Origin: Malachius bipustulatus
Lineage: Eukaryota > Arthropoda > Insecta > Coleoptera > Melyridae
DNA length: 64,000 nucleotides
Direction of reading: 5' to 3'
NCBI GenBank assembly: GCA_910589415.1
Contig: OU342630.1
Coordinates: 25,763,867-25,827,866, forward strand
The position numbers and the translations under genes were made by a program. The notes below the pieces were generated by a model that had not been told where the DNA came from, made no database searches, and saw only the letters and a list, made by a program, of their open reading frames with translations. Shown in pieces: positions 47,437 through 59,500 of the stretch (position 1 is its first letter; each line of letters starts with the position of its first letter).

Positions 47437-48156
47437 CAGGATGATCAGTTAAGGGTACAGAGCAGCCATATCTCGAGAACTACTGGTCAAGAGCCTCAAA
47501 TTCCGGAATTACCGGAAGTTGACGTATATGTACTTAGTTATTTTAAGGGAGGTCTCTGTATATTATTACATTTTTAAATTGTCTGAGAATAACAAATACA
47601 GGTGGTTTAACAGTTGGCGTTTAAACTGAGTAGTTATGAGTTATAAACAAGTAAAAACCGTAAATTTTCTTTTTTCAAACAGTGTACTTACATTGGAAAC
47701 GGCTCAAGATATGGGGATTTTATACGGTGATGAAAATTGTCAGATTTTTCATTTCCCTGCATAAAAATTTCCAGCGTACTGTAGGGTAACACGTGAAAAG
47801 TTATGATAGGGACATGTAAGCCGTTTTTTCATATCTTGAGCCGTTTCCGATGTACAATGTTTTGAAAATTAAAAATTGCGATATTCACTTATTATAACTC
47901 ATAAACGACTCAGTATAAATGCCGACTGTTAAACCACCAGTATTCAATTTTCTCAGACAATTTAAAAATATAAATAATAATATACAGTGTCCCCGTTAAA
48001 ATAACGAAGCATTGTCAACTTCCGGTATTTGCGGAAATGCGGCCATCTTGAAAATAAATTTCTCGTGGTTACTTACGCCCGGAAAATTTTTAATTTGGAG
48101 CTCTAGGACGAATTGTCCGAGATATGGCTGCTCCATACCCTTAACTGATCACCCTG
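47437..48156. mobile_element. CAGGGTG palindromic element of 720 bases
   Basis: CAGGATGATCAGTTAAGGGT (47,437) pairs with CCCTTAACTGATCACCCTG (to 48,156); both arms contain CAGCCATATCTCG or its complement. TA on the right; AA on the left, so mutated there. No coding. Confidence 0.75.
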
Positions 48157-48816
48157 TATACGGTACCAAAAATTTTATTAAAAAAAAAATGTTTTTTTTA
48201 CGATTTGGGTCTCATCTTCAAGACTCTGGTACCCGATGAGTAAGTAGTGAATTAGGTTATTGTTGATTTCAGAACAACCCTAATAAAAACAAATGAATCA
48301 TTCAGAAATCTTACACATCTGTTTACTAACAGTCTCAGCTCTCAATGTCCAATATTTAAGACGTCAAGAGCCTGCTTTTTCTAAGGAAGAACCCTATTTA
48401 TTTTCCATTACAGCTTCCCGCATTTTCAAGGCCGAGTGACCGCCTTGTGACGGTGTGATTTCGCACTCAGGAAGATCAGTGAAATCGATGATGTCTCCAT
48501 AATATAGATATTTGGGAAACCTTTTAAAAAATATTGATAACTATAATGCAATTTAATTTTTAAATTTATAAAAAAAATGCATTTTGGTATTTTATTTTGT
48601 TCATTATTTACTATCATTAGTTTGCTAATTTATGATTTTCCATCTTTATTTAGGTAGGTACATATCCCAGTTTATATTACTCAAGTACCTACCTATATTT
48701 CTTTCATTTTTATTTGGAAAAATGCCAATATTAACGACTGTTAATGTTTGTTCGCAATGAACATATAATGAGAAAAGCTGTAATACTAGAGTTCGAAGGA
48801 CCATAAGAGAAAGTAT
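48157..48816. other. Intergenic, no gene recognised
   Basis: No coding frame or repeat structure could be supported. Confidence 0.4.
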
Positions 48817-49186
48817 TGTGAAGTACTTACCAATCTGTGGTAATGTGGTAGCGCACTCCCGCTCTCCGCGTTACCGTCCTTGCAGGCCTGCCGGTGTCGG
48901 ACCACGAGTTACGTAATGCACTAATTCGTACTGTAGGGAGTCTAGGTTTGGTGATTTTCGAGCGCGAATAAACTAGTAATAATATGGGAAACAAAGGAGT
49001 AACACTATATGAAAACAGAGAGAAAAAGAGAGCCGTTCGTCCCGTCAACCGACGCGCTTATTGAGAGAGTTCAATCTTATCTCTTTAGCACAAAAAAACT
49101 TAAAAAGATAACTTTCCACTCGGGATGGGATTCTTATTCTCGAGATGGAAAACATAAAATAAAATTAAGGAACTGAGTACGTAACA
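48817..49186 (-). repeat. Candidate BEL/Pao 3' LTR
   Basis: A 370-base block starting TGTGAAGTAC and ending GTAACA on + (TG...CA). On the - strand a purine-rich GGGTGGGCGGTGA lies just before it, a good polypurine tract, and the distance to the integrase frame is explained by two nested elements. I found no matching 5' LTR, so this is inferred from its position and ends. Confidence 0.45.
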
Positions 49187-49224
49187 TCACCGCCCACCCA
49201 AATTTAATTTGATGCCCAAATATA

Positions 49225-50087
49225 CAGGGTGGTCCAACTTAAAACGTCAGGACTTTACCAAACGATAGATAACGTTAAAATAATGCCAGTTTCTCTCATA
49301 CACTTATAGCCGGGAAAGCTTTCTTTTCAAGATACAGGGCGTTGAAGTTTTGGGAAAAAAATAATGTTTTGCGAATATTGTCAAAACGGCTGCTTTAAAA
49401 ACATTGAAATTTTGCACGCAGCATGAGATAAGTATCTTTCATGATTTACGACTTATGGTGATAAATTGCGAAAACCAGCGGTGGAGATATGGGTGTGCCA
49501 TCGCCCCTTTTCAAAAAAAAAATTGACGCCACTGACTCTATGGCAAATTTAATAATACTATTCAATATCCCATGCTTTTTAGAACAAAAAAGTACTCTCT
49601 AATTTTTTCACAAGGCGCACCGTTTTCGAGATAATTCAGGTTTTCTTAGGTAATATCCGTAGCCATTTTAAGAATAACAGCCAAATTCTAATCAAATAAC
49701 TTTTACTTAAATAATTGAATAACAGAAATAAACAACACCTAACTAATGTAACAATTGTCAGTAACCATAAGAGTCAGTGGCGTCAATTTTTTTTTTTAAA
49801 GGGGCGATGACACACCCATATCTCCGCCGCTGGTTTTCGCAAATTATCACCATAAGCCGTAAATCATGAAAGATACTTATAGCTCATGCTGCGTGCCAAA
49901 TTTCAATTTTTTTAAAGCAGCCGTTTTGACAATATTCCCAAAACATTATTTCTTTTTCCCAAAACTTCAACACCCTGTATCTTGGAAAGGAAGCTTTCCC
50001 GGCTATAAGTGTATGAGAGAAACTGGCATTATTTTAACGCTATCTATCGTTTGGTAAAGTCCTGACGTTTTAAGTTGGACCACCCTG
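49225..50087. mobile_element. CAGGGTG palindromic element of 863 bases
   Basis: CAGGGTGGTCCAACTTAAAA (49,225) pairs with TTTTAAGTTGGACCACCCTG (to 50,087); TATA on the left and TATA on the right. The arms are near-identical for about 300 bases or more. Contains ACGCCACTG in each arm (49,526 and, inverted, 49,775). Lies in the 3' non-coding part of the BEL element. Confidence 0.88.
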
Positions 50088-50152
50088 TATACAAATATGT
50101 GTTGAGAAGAGAGAGAAAAAAGAGAAAGGAAAAAAAAGAGAAAAAAAAGCAC

Positions 50153-50388
50153 TTAACACATTGGCTACCGAGGCTATAGGGAAGTTTCTACTCTTACATA
50201 CCACATGTATCACCGGTGCCCAAACCTATTAGTTCACATGTACACCAAGCGTATCACCGGTGATATCCTGTATAGTTTTATTCAAATGGATGACAAAATT
50301 TACTGGTACCTAGGAGCGGGCTCATGGTTATAGCTATGGTACATAAGTTAACCATCACCGGTGATTCATATGGTAGCCAACGTGTTAA
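50153..50388. mobile_element. piggyBac-type MITE
   Basis: TTAA at 50,153-50,156 and 50,385-50,388 flank a 228-base element with inverted ends CACATTGGCTACC and GGTAGCCAACGTG. TTAA duplication with CAC...GTG-like ends is characteristic of piggyBac-family elements. The word ATCACCGGTG occurs three times inside. No transposase. Inserted in the BEL 3' region. Confidence 0.85.
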
Positions 50389-50434
50389 ACATGGAAAATA
50401 TTTACAGTAAGAATTTAGAGTGAAGAAAAAAAAT

Positions 50435-52285
50435 CTAAGTCTGATCGAGAGGTAGCTGGACAAGTTTATTAAAGGGTCTGGTGAATGTTCCTGCGGAAGT
50501 TTGAACGCGAGCTACCCTCACGACTCCATCTGGACCGGGAAAAACTTCTATTATACGCCCAATCGGCCAAGAAAGAGGAGTGGTACCTATCCCATATAGA
50601 TATGCGACATCCCCACATTTCAGATTTGGACTCCCTCTTGTCCATTTGTTACGCTGTATCTGAGTGTGCAGATATTCAAGGGACCAACGTCGCCAAAATG
50701 ATTGAGCGAGTTGACGAATACGCTGCCATCGGCATCGTAGAGAAATGGTCTCATCTATAATGGTTTCGGGGGAGCTGAGCAGAGGTGAGCCAATCAGAAA
50801 ATGGCCGGGGCTGAGATAGTCGCTGTTATCATTTGGATCTGAGGTAATACCACAGAGGGGGCGACTGTTTAGTACAGCTGCAATTCGAGAGAACAGAGTA
50901 CCGTATTCTTCAAAGGTATGAGGAGTGTCTCCAATAAGACGAACTAAATGAGACTTCGCGGATTTAACTCCTGCCTCCCAGAGACCACCAAAATTAGGGG
51001 CAGCAGGAGGGTTAAAGCACCAGCGCACGTCACGCGATGAAAGGTGAGAAAAAATATCCTCGTGATTGCGTTGAAGAAACAACGATACTTCTTTAAGATG
51101 GCGAGAGGCTCCTACAAAGTTGCGACCGCAATCCGAATAAATGCACTGGGGAAGGCCTCGGCGAGATACAAATCTATCTAGGCAAGCTAGAAACGCCATT
51201 GTAGTAAGTTCAGATACGAACTCCAGGTGGAGAGCCTTGCTGGACATACACACAAAAACTGCGAGATAACCTTTGGAGATGCGAGCTTTTCTGCGGTTAC
51301 TTTCACGCACAGAAAACGGTCCGGCAAAGTCAACCCCTACATTGAGAAAAGCTCTAATCAGCTGTACCCGGGGTGCGGGTAGATCCGCCATGTAGGGTTG
51401 AGAAGGGCTAGACTTGAACTTAAAGCAACGCAAACACTGATAAATGCGTTTTCGGAGCAGACTGCGAAGAGATACGATCCAATATTTCTGAAAAATGAGC
51501 GCTTGGACGGTGCGAGATCCTGAATGCAGAGATTGTTGATGATAATAATCACAAATGAGAGAAGATAGAGGAGCATCTTTCGGTAAGAGAAGGGGGTGTT
51601 TCGAGTCATAGGGTAAATCGGCATTGCGTAAGCGACCGCCCACCCTAACAAGGCCGGTTTGGTCGATAAAAGGGGACAAGTTCTTCAGAGAGGAGTACGT
51701 GCAATTTTGATCGGTAAGTTCTGAAATTAATTGAGAGTAATAACAACGTTGTGTTACTCGAACCAACGCTGTGACAGAATTTCTCAGTTCCTGTGAAATG
51801 AGCGGACCAGACATCTGGTCCTTTGGAGTTCTACAGTTGTGAATAAAACGTAGGACATAAGCGAAGATTCTTTGCAGTCGTGAAAAAGTAGAAACCTTTT
51901 CAATAACATCAGCGAGATAGTCGGGAACTTTATTAGATGCTGATAAAATGACTTTCCCTGTTTTGAGCTCGGGAACATCAGAAGGTGAAATAGTAATAGC
52001 TTCAGACTTCGGCCAATTCGACGAAGTGCTTGCGAGAAAGTCGGGTCCGTGCCACCAAAGTTTATTGTACACTAGTTGAGAAGGGGTAGTTCCCCTGGAA
52101 GCTGAGTCAGCGGGATTATTTTGAGAATCAATATGGCGCCACGAGATAGGGGACGTAAGTTCGAGTATCTGAACGACTCTATTTGCTACAAAAGTCTTCA
52201 GTGTGTGAGGAGGAGTGGCTAACCAAGCGAGAACAATCATAGAGTCAGTGTAAAGAGAAATCTTATCAAATGCGATGTGTGTCAA
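50435..52285 (-). pseudogene. BEL/Pao Pol, RNase H end and integrase
   Basis: 616-codon frame. Residues 10-60 are the end of RNase H (YTDSMIVLAWL, NPADSASRG). The integrase has zinc-binding H249, H254, C284, C287 and catalytic D319, D385, E437 (GVDFAGPF, YSDCGRNF, LWEAGVK), then the BEL-specific C-terminus (RPLCGITSDPND, SPGHFLIG). It is open, but separated from the RT by a deletion, so it is not translated as a normal polyprotein. Confidence 0.88.
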
Positions 52286-52289
52286 GGAG

Positions 52290-52772
52290 TCAAGAATAGA
52301 TTTGAGTAATTTCGATAGGAGTTAGCAGACCTAGTGGATCGAATATCCTGGATACATATGACAACACAGAACGTTTAGTTACTTTACCTCTAAAAGGTTG
52401 AACGTGGTAACGAAAACAGTCATCTTTAGGATCCCACATCAAACCCAATATTTTTATGGCTTGTTCATCATCTGTGAAATTAAGAGGAGTTTCAAGATGT
52501 TCCAGCGGTAAGGAAGATAGTACCTCTGGGTGGCTACTTGACCATTTCCTAAGTTCGAATCCACCGAACGATAATATTTTTGATAACTGCTCTGCGAGCT
52601 GCTTGGCTTCATTAACAGAATCAGCACCAGTAACCACATCATCAACATATGTGTGATTAAGCAATGAATATGATGAAAGGGGAAGAGAAGCGCCGTTATC
52701 TGTGACCAATTGCTGAACCACTCTCTGAGCAAGAAAGGCACAAGGAGTGAGTCCGTATGTTAGGGTATTCAA
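52290..52772 (-). pseudogene. BEL/Pao Pol, central RT segment
   Basis: Same frame as the upstream ORF after one TAA codon (52,773-52,775). Contains LTYGLTPCAFLAQR, the catalytic YVDD at residues 42-45, and SRIFDPLGLLTPI. It then stops at 52,290. In intact elements the IFDPLG motif is followed by well over 100 residues before DSxxVLAW; here only about 20-25 codons separate them, so the connection and RNase H start are deleted. Confidence 0.85.
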
Positions 52773-55256
52773 TTAATATTCACGTATGAGCGAGGATTCG
52801 GACGGTCTCCAGAAAATATGTTGTAGATGACGTTGTTTGGGATCGAGAAGAATCTGCCGGTACATCATTCTGATGTCAGCACAAAGAGCGAGTTTATGAA
52901 ATCTGAAGGACAATAAAATAGCACTGAGATCCTTTTGTAATTTGGGACCTGGCAAAAGGCAATCATTTAAAGAAACGCCGTTAGAGCCGGGAGCGGAGCC
53001 ATTGAATACTACAGGGATTTTGGTGCTGGAACTGCTATCTTTTGTGACGCAATGATAGGGCGAAATGTAAGAAGAAGAATTCTTAGCAAGTTGCATGTGG
53101 CCGCAATCGTAATATTCTTTCAAGAAGTTGTTACAAGAGGAACCAAATTGGGGAACACGTTTCATTTTTCTTTCTAGGTTGCGAAAGATTTTCATAGAAT
53201 TATTTCTATTGTCTGTCAAGGAAGGAGAATTTTCCTTGAACGGCAGACTAACAACATATCTTCTGGTTTCATCTCTAGTGTGAGAAGATTGAAAATGAGA
53301 CTCGCAAAATTCGTCCTCGGGATTGACTATCGCAGGGGACGAAACTTCTTCCATTTCCCAAAAGTTACGCAACAAGGAGTCTAATGAACAAGTGACAGAA
53401 AGAGATGTTTTATGAGTAGATTCTGAAGAATCGGTGGAGCCCAGGATAATCCATCCAAAAATAGTATTTATGGCTGAAGGATGTCCTTTCACCGTACTAG
53501 GAGTCGAGTCATTGAGAATGTGAGGATAGAGATCAGCTCCTATCAGAAAATCTATTCGAGAAGGAGTAGTGAAATTAGAATCTGCTAGAGGTAGATCGCA
53601 AAACCGATCACGTAATTCACGGGACAGAGGAGCCGTTGGCATTTCTGAAGATATTTCAGAAAGAACAACTGCTCGGGAGTTGATGAAATTCTTTTCCGAA
53701 TAACGAGAGCGCAAAACGCAATTTACTAAACCTAACACTTTGACTGACGAGTTTGATATTCCATGAACATCAAATGAGGCTTTGGATTTCCGCAGCGCTA
53801 AACGGTGGGCAAACGACTCCGTGATGGCCGAGATCTGAGATCCAGGATCAATAACAGCTCGAATGGTATGATATGTGCCAAGGCAATCCTTTATTAGTAC
53901 CACAGCAGTACCCAAGAGAACCATAGGAGACTCCACTGAAGGGGGAAGACTACATGATAGTGAACTTGTCGACATGGACGTAGAGGAGTCTGTGGCCGAC
54001 TTGACCTCACGCTGTTGTACATTCTGAGACGATGAGTTCTCTTTGTTATTTGTGTGCAGCATGGAGTGATGCCTGTTGATGCCGCACTCGCGACATGTAT
54101 TAACTGATTGACAGTCATTTCTAGAATGAGCTCCCATGCAATTAAAACATCGCTTGAGTCGTTTTAAAGTTTCAAATTTCTGTTGAGTATTTTGCCTTAA
54201 AAAGGAATGACATTTTGTCAAGGAATGCGAATCTTTACAGAGGGGGCACGGGTGAACGAAATGTTGCATTGAGCTACGAGAAAAGACCGGCTTAGTATTA
54301 GCGAGGAAAGACCTAGTGGGTTTTGCAGTTCGTTGGACAGTTTTTGCATCCTCAGAAAAGATCTCGTAAGTTCTACTCTGGTCAACAATAAATTTTATCA
54401 GCTCCTCGTGAGTTGGGATAGCGTTAGTGCCTTGCTTATCTTCAAAAGCCTTTCGAGTTGCAGAGTCAAGATTATAGAGAGATAACTGAAAAAGTATAAA
54501 ATCCGATAGATCTGTAATATTGAGCGATTTGAGAGCTTTTACTGCATTAGAATGAACTGCAAGAAATTTTTGAAAGTTTGAGTAACTAGGGGAACTTATA
54601 GTAGAAAAATCTTTAATTTGATTCAGATAGTGACTAGCCAATCTTCTTTTATTTTGATATCTGTCACGAAGATTTTGATAAGCCAATTCATAATTCTCGG
54701 AATTTAATTGAAAATTGGAGATAACAGCCAACGCATCTCCCCTAAGATTTGAGTGTAGATACTGAAACTTCTCTGACGGTGAGAGGGAGTTATTTTTATG
54801 AATCATGCTATCAAATAGAGAATAAAACGAATTCCAATCCTCAATCCTGCCACTGAAAATTGGAAGAGATATGGTGGGAAGATGAGTGCTCCGAGAAGAA
54901 GACGGTGTCACTTTCTCTTCTTTTGCGGTACTATTCTGAGGAAGAGTCTGTGCTACAGCATAATATTTGCCACGAGCTGCAAATAATAAATCATCAAATG
55001 CCTTTTGAACTTTATTAACTTCTAGCCTATCAGCTATTTGTTTTACGCTTTCATTAGCGAATATAATCTGATCCTGAACTTCCTCGAAGTCATCTTCCAT
55101 AGAAGATAACTTCTCATAGCGCGGGGTTAGAATCGAAAAATTATTTATATCAATGCTAGAGAGGCTATCGTATATATTTTGCATCCGAGAAAATAACTTT
55201 TCCCTTTTTGCTTGGAGAATTTTTAATGCAGCTAGTGCATCTGTACTACCGGTCAT
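52773..55256 (-). pseudogene. BEL/Pao Gag, protease and RT N-terminus
   Basis: 827-codon frame from ATG 55,256. Residues 1-110 are helical; 125-310 carry the BEL Gag region (LPTISLPIFSGRIEDW, DUF1759-like). Zinc fingers follow at 337-400 (CPLCKDSH, CFNCMGAHSRNDC, CRECGINRHHSMLH). Protease active site DPGSQ at 470-474. RT start from about 700 (SPYHCVTKD, VVFNGSAPG, LCADIRMMYRQI). A single in-frame TAA ends the frame just before the YVDD segment. Otherwise well preserved. Confidence 0.9.
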
Positions 55257-55762
55257 TTTGATGCTGGTAGGTAATGATATTAAATAATTAATTGAGCAAT
55301 AATAATTATTATGGTAAAGAACGGCGAATTCAATACTCAGTTCATAAATAAATGTAAAAATTATAAACAGTAATAATTATAGCAATGCATGAATTAAATA
55401 CAGATACGAGTGGATTTTATTGAAAATAATTTAAGCGGTATTAAATTTAAATAAATAAGCAGAGAAAATCAATAATACAAGTTGTCGTAGTTTATCAGGA
55501 CGAACTGGCGGGAGCAAAAAATAAGAGATAATTTCCAGCTGAATGAGAAAATAATAATATGATTTAAATCACCAACTAACACTTTATATTGAAATTAATG
55601 CAATTGTTATTTTAATAGGAAGGTAAAATCGACTTATGAATTTACGGAGGAAACAGAGTATATTCAACAGAGAAAATAGTGGACTATCAGAGAACTAGAT
55701 CGCAAAAATTCGGCTCGAATTGGACCAGTTAATATAATAAAGTCTAGAGTTATGCTAGTAAG
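55257..55762 (-). other. BEL/Pao leader, possible primer site
   Basis: Non-coding leader before gag. On the - strand TGGTCCAATTCGAGCC (55,727-55,712) begins with TGG. From general memory it resembles the complement of a tRNA-Tyr 3' end with two extra bases, a possible primer site. No copy of the candidate 3' LTR is found to its right, so the 5' LTR is missing or unrecognised. Confidence 0.35.
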
Positions 55763-56476
55763 TAGGGATGAAACGTTTAAACGGTTACGAAATCATAAAC
55801 ACGTTTAATAAAACTAAATGTTTAAAGGATTAACCGGTCAGTTTTATTTCAAAGAAGATAAAAAATGAAACTACATATTCAAAAAAAAGTATGAATTGGC
55901 TTTTTACCTTTTTTTATAAATAATTAAAAATTACCCGGGTTTATAGTGGAAAAGGGGAGGTAAACAAGTGGTTTAACATTAACAAATGGTCTACATTACC
56001 GAGCCGAGCGGTTCGCGAGCAGTTAAATTTGCCTGATTCGTGTGTGGTTTGGAACGCTAAAAAACTGCTCGTGAACCGCTCGTCTGGCAAATGTAAACAC
56101 GCCTAATGTGATGTTCGGGAAACCGGCGATGTCACGGCTCTTCAATGATCATTTGACCTACTTATTAATGACCTATAAAATTAATTTTTGATTAATAATG
56201 GAAATACGCGTATTTTAGTGTGGATTGGATGGAACTAGAAGGATAAATTGAAAGTGTGGTTTAATAATAATTGATGTTTCCTAATAAAAAAAATAATTTT
56301 TAAACATTTTTGTAAAATTGATTAAAACTGTTTTCTTAATTTTGTATTGGCTCTAGCTAATTTTCTACTTTTGATTTATGAGGTGATTTTAAAAAGTCAA
56401 GCATAACACGGTTAACCGATTTAAACATTTAATATCGCCGTTTACATGTTCTATTAAACTCAATTTTTCATCCCTA
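55763..56476. mobile_element. hAT-type MITE
   Basis: Inverted ends TAGGGATGAAA (55,763) and TTTCATCCCTA (to 56,476, with one change) are flanked by 8-base duplications CTAGTAAG and CTGGTAAG. The 8-base target and TAGGGATG ends are typical of hAT elements. 714 bases, no transposase. The arms also carry related GTTTAAACGG/CCGTTTAC-like words. Confidence 0.8.
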
Positions 56477-56579
56477 CTGGTAAGGTAATAAATTATAACT
56501 GATGTCTCCTGTAACTTGTGAAATAAACGCCATTAACAACAAATAACTAACTACTAACTACATTTCAAGAGCTTGTATG

Positions 56580-57357
56580 CAGGGTGTTTTGTAATTTTGT
56601 AATTGAATGTCAATATTTAAGGGGGTGATTTCTGGGTCCATTTTAAGAAGAAAACTTCATAAGAACGTATGTCCTAAGAGTCTTAACTTTGAAGATACAG
56701 GGTGGTAAAGTTTTATTAAAATAAATCATTTTTTCATAATATATGTAATACCGCTCTGGATATTTTAATGAAATTTAATAGACAAGTATTACTCATCAAG
56801 AGGCATTTTTTCATGTACCACATTTCGTTTTATCTTCACTAGTCACATCTTGCAGAATTTTACCTGCGTATTTTTATATTTTTTTATTGTCATTTAACGA
56901 CAATCTTGTGACCATGTAGAGGAACAGATTTTATTTTTTTAGGCGAAAACCGTGCTTCGGATTGAAAAAAAATAGGTAATCAAATTTGCTTGGAAATGAA
57001 TGGGGATTCCAAAAATGATTTCTATTTGACCAGAAATCAGTGGCGTACCATCAATGTCTGCTAAAATATGCCGGCAAAATTCTGCACGATCGTGCACCAT
57101 CGTCACTAATGGAAATAAAATGAAACGTGGTACATGAAAAAATGCCCCTTGATGCGTAATACCTGTATACGAAATTTAATTAATATATACAGAGTTGTAT
57201 TACAGATATTACGAAAAAATGATTTATTTTAATAGGACTTTACCACCCTGTATCTCAAAAGTTAAGACTCTTAGGACATACGTTCTTATGAAGTGTTCTT
57301 CTTAAAATGGACCCAGAAATCACCCCCTTAAATATCATTCAATTACATAACACCCTG
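56580..57357. mobile_element. CAGGGTG palindromic element of 778 bases
   Basis: CAGGGTGTTTTGTAATTTTG (56,580) pairs with CAATTACATAACACCCTG (to 57,357). Long arms share GGACATACGTTCTTATGA or its complement, and a second inner CACCCTGTATCTC phrase. Word CAGTGGCGT at 57,038-57,046. TA on the right, TG on the left. Confidence 0.8.
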
Positions 57358-57359
57358 TA

Positions 57360-58010
57360 GAGGTAGACCAACGAAAACGTACCAGGCCTAATAACTTTAA
57401 AACTGAAGATGTACCCGAAAAACGCCGAAACAGGTTGATTTTGTTATCGAGGGGGACATATTTCCGTGACAAATTCAACTACCCAAGTTCATCCCCTTGA
57501 CAGGGTTAGCTATCCCTTTGCTTATCATCATAGATATAGGTTAGATTTATTGTGAGTGGGCCATTGGACACCTCCACTGCGACTGAAGGTCTGTCTCTTA
57601 TCATCATGGGGAACAGATATCGAGTGATACATTGTTTGAAAGCTAGGTACTTAAATTCTCTTTACAATGATGTATCACTTTTGGCATTTCGCTTAAATAT
57701 GCCCAACGAAAACGAAACTTGCCTTAATAACTTGGAAACTGAAGATGTACGCGAAAAACACCGAATCAGATCAATTTTGTTATTAAGGGGGCATTTTTGG
57801 GTTTTGCCTGAATATTACAGGGCAAATCGATAAAAAAGGTCTACTTCATAATTACTTCCTTCTTTTTTAAGCAAACAGAATCTTTTTAATACAACTTCGC
57901 ACTTCACTAGCTCCTCTGATAGTAACCAGTGAATATTCTCTCGGCACATTTCCCAAGAAAATTAAGCGTTGATGAAAATAAGATAAATTCGTTAGGCCAC
58001 CCTGTACAAA
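57360..58010. repeat. Repeat copies of the 2.8-3.3 kb family
   Basis: Two forward units, 57,365-57,490 and 57,600-57,800, each with AACTGAAGATGTAC and CGAAAAAC, separated by a short LINE-3'-like piece (57,538-57,600). A CACCCTGTAC end lies at about 57,999. No gene; the 93-residue frame is repeat. Confidence 0.6.
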
Positions 58011-58084
58011 TACATAAACAAACCACTTGAATTCAGGACCAGTTGCAATTCATTAATGTATTTTTTTTACTTTCTTTTTGGATA

Positions 58085-59500
58085 CTAGATTAGATTTATT
58101 GTGAGTAGGCTATTGTGGCACCTCTACTGCAACCGAAGGTCTATTGTGACTCACATCTAGTTGTGCTACATTGAGGAAGCTGACCATCTTGACTGTTGCT
58201 AGTGTATCCAGGTCCTCCAGTGTGAGAAAGTCTCTCCCGAAGAAGGTTTGTAACCTGGTCTTTCCTTTCCCAAAGCGGAACACATAGGACACTCACATAG
58301 GATGTGTTTTGCTATTTCATCATCCTCCAAGCACAGGCGGCATTCAGCGCTGATCGCTAAACCCATCCTGCACAGATGACGATTCAGCTTGCAGTGCCCA
58401 GTATTTAGGCCTATTAGGGCTTTCAGTTCTTTCCTGGTAAGCTCCAATAGTTCTTTGGTAATTTTCTTCGAAGTACTCTTTATAAAGGCCTTCGAATGGT
58501 CAAATCTTGCCAGTGCTGGAGGACTTCCCTCTCAGACCAGTTTCGTAATGTTGTTTTGGCAATATCCGGTGATATGCTGGTTCTGGCCCAATAAATTCGG
58601 ATTGGGCACCTTTCCTCGCCAGAGAGTCGGCAAGTTCTTTCTCTCCATATCTAACATGTCCCGGAATCCATACCAGAATTTCTTCGTTGCTCTTTGCATT
58701 CAAAGTTAGTTGACAGTTCCAGGCTAACTTGGACTTGCAGTGGCTGGAACTAAGGGCTTTTAGAGCCGCTTGGCTGTCTGAAAATATCTTTATTTTTTTG
58801 CGTTGGCAGTGCATCTTTTCCTGCAACTGCGCACAGAGCTCTATGGCATAGATTTCGTCCTGGAAAGTGGTTGCGTGAAGGCCCAGGCCTGAGAAGACTA
58901 TTATTCGAGCCAGCGCTAAACACTCCAATTCCTGTCGATGGCTTGGATCCATCAGTCAACCAACTGAAATCAGGCATTCATTTCTGTTGTCCTCCCACAC
59001 ATCTCTTCTCGGAAGAAGGACCTTATAAGCGGAGCTGTTTATGATTGTCTTAGGCATTATATCCTAGGGCATACCCACACTTCTATGTCATTCAGTAACC
59101 TGATTCGCTCCAAGTTATAAGCCTTTGGAAAGCTTCTTGCCATTTGTTTCATTCTACATGTAGTCCATCTGGCCTCTCTCCAAATAAGAGAGGTGAGGTG
59201 GTAAGTCCAGTAGGATCTCCATAGCCGACGGTATGGTGTTAATGGCACCATCGATCGCCAGACAAACTTGTCTCTGTAGGCTAGAGGAGCTTTAATTTGT
59301 CCATGGCCTACTGGCCTTTTGACCACCAAGCGGTACTGCCATACACAATCATAGGTCTGAGGACCGTTACGTAAAGCCAGTAAATTTGCCTGGGTGCGAT
59401 TCCCCATGTTTTGTCGCAGATCCTTTTACACATCCACAAGGAGAGTTTGGCTCTATGTATAACTTTTTCCAAATTGGGAGTTCCAAGTAAGCTTTTTATC
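58085..59500 (-). pseudogene. LINE-D fragment: RT C-terminus, RNase H, Cys/His tail
   Basis: From right to left on -: an RT C-terminal region (LWMCKRICDKTWGIAPRQIYWLY, VLRPMIVYGSTAWW, 59,310-59,490) and an RNase H domain (WLTDGSKPSTGIGVF, with IELCAQLQEK, FSDSQAALKAL and IPGHVRYGEKELAD, 58,500-58,980). After these come the C-terminal LNTGHCKLNRHLCRMG and CRLCLEDDEIAKHILCECP motif (58,199-58,447) and the 3'UTR, with an AATCT-rich end at about 58,085. Presence of RNase H puts it in the I/R1/Loa-like group. Several frameshifts; 5' truncated. Confidence 0.85.
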
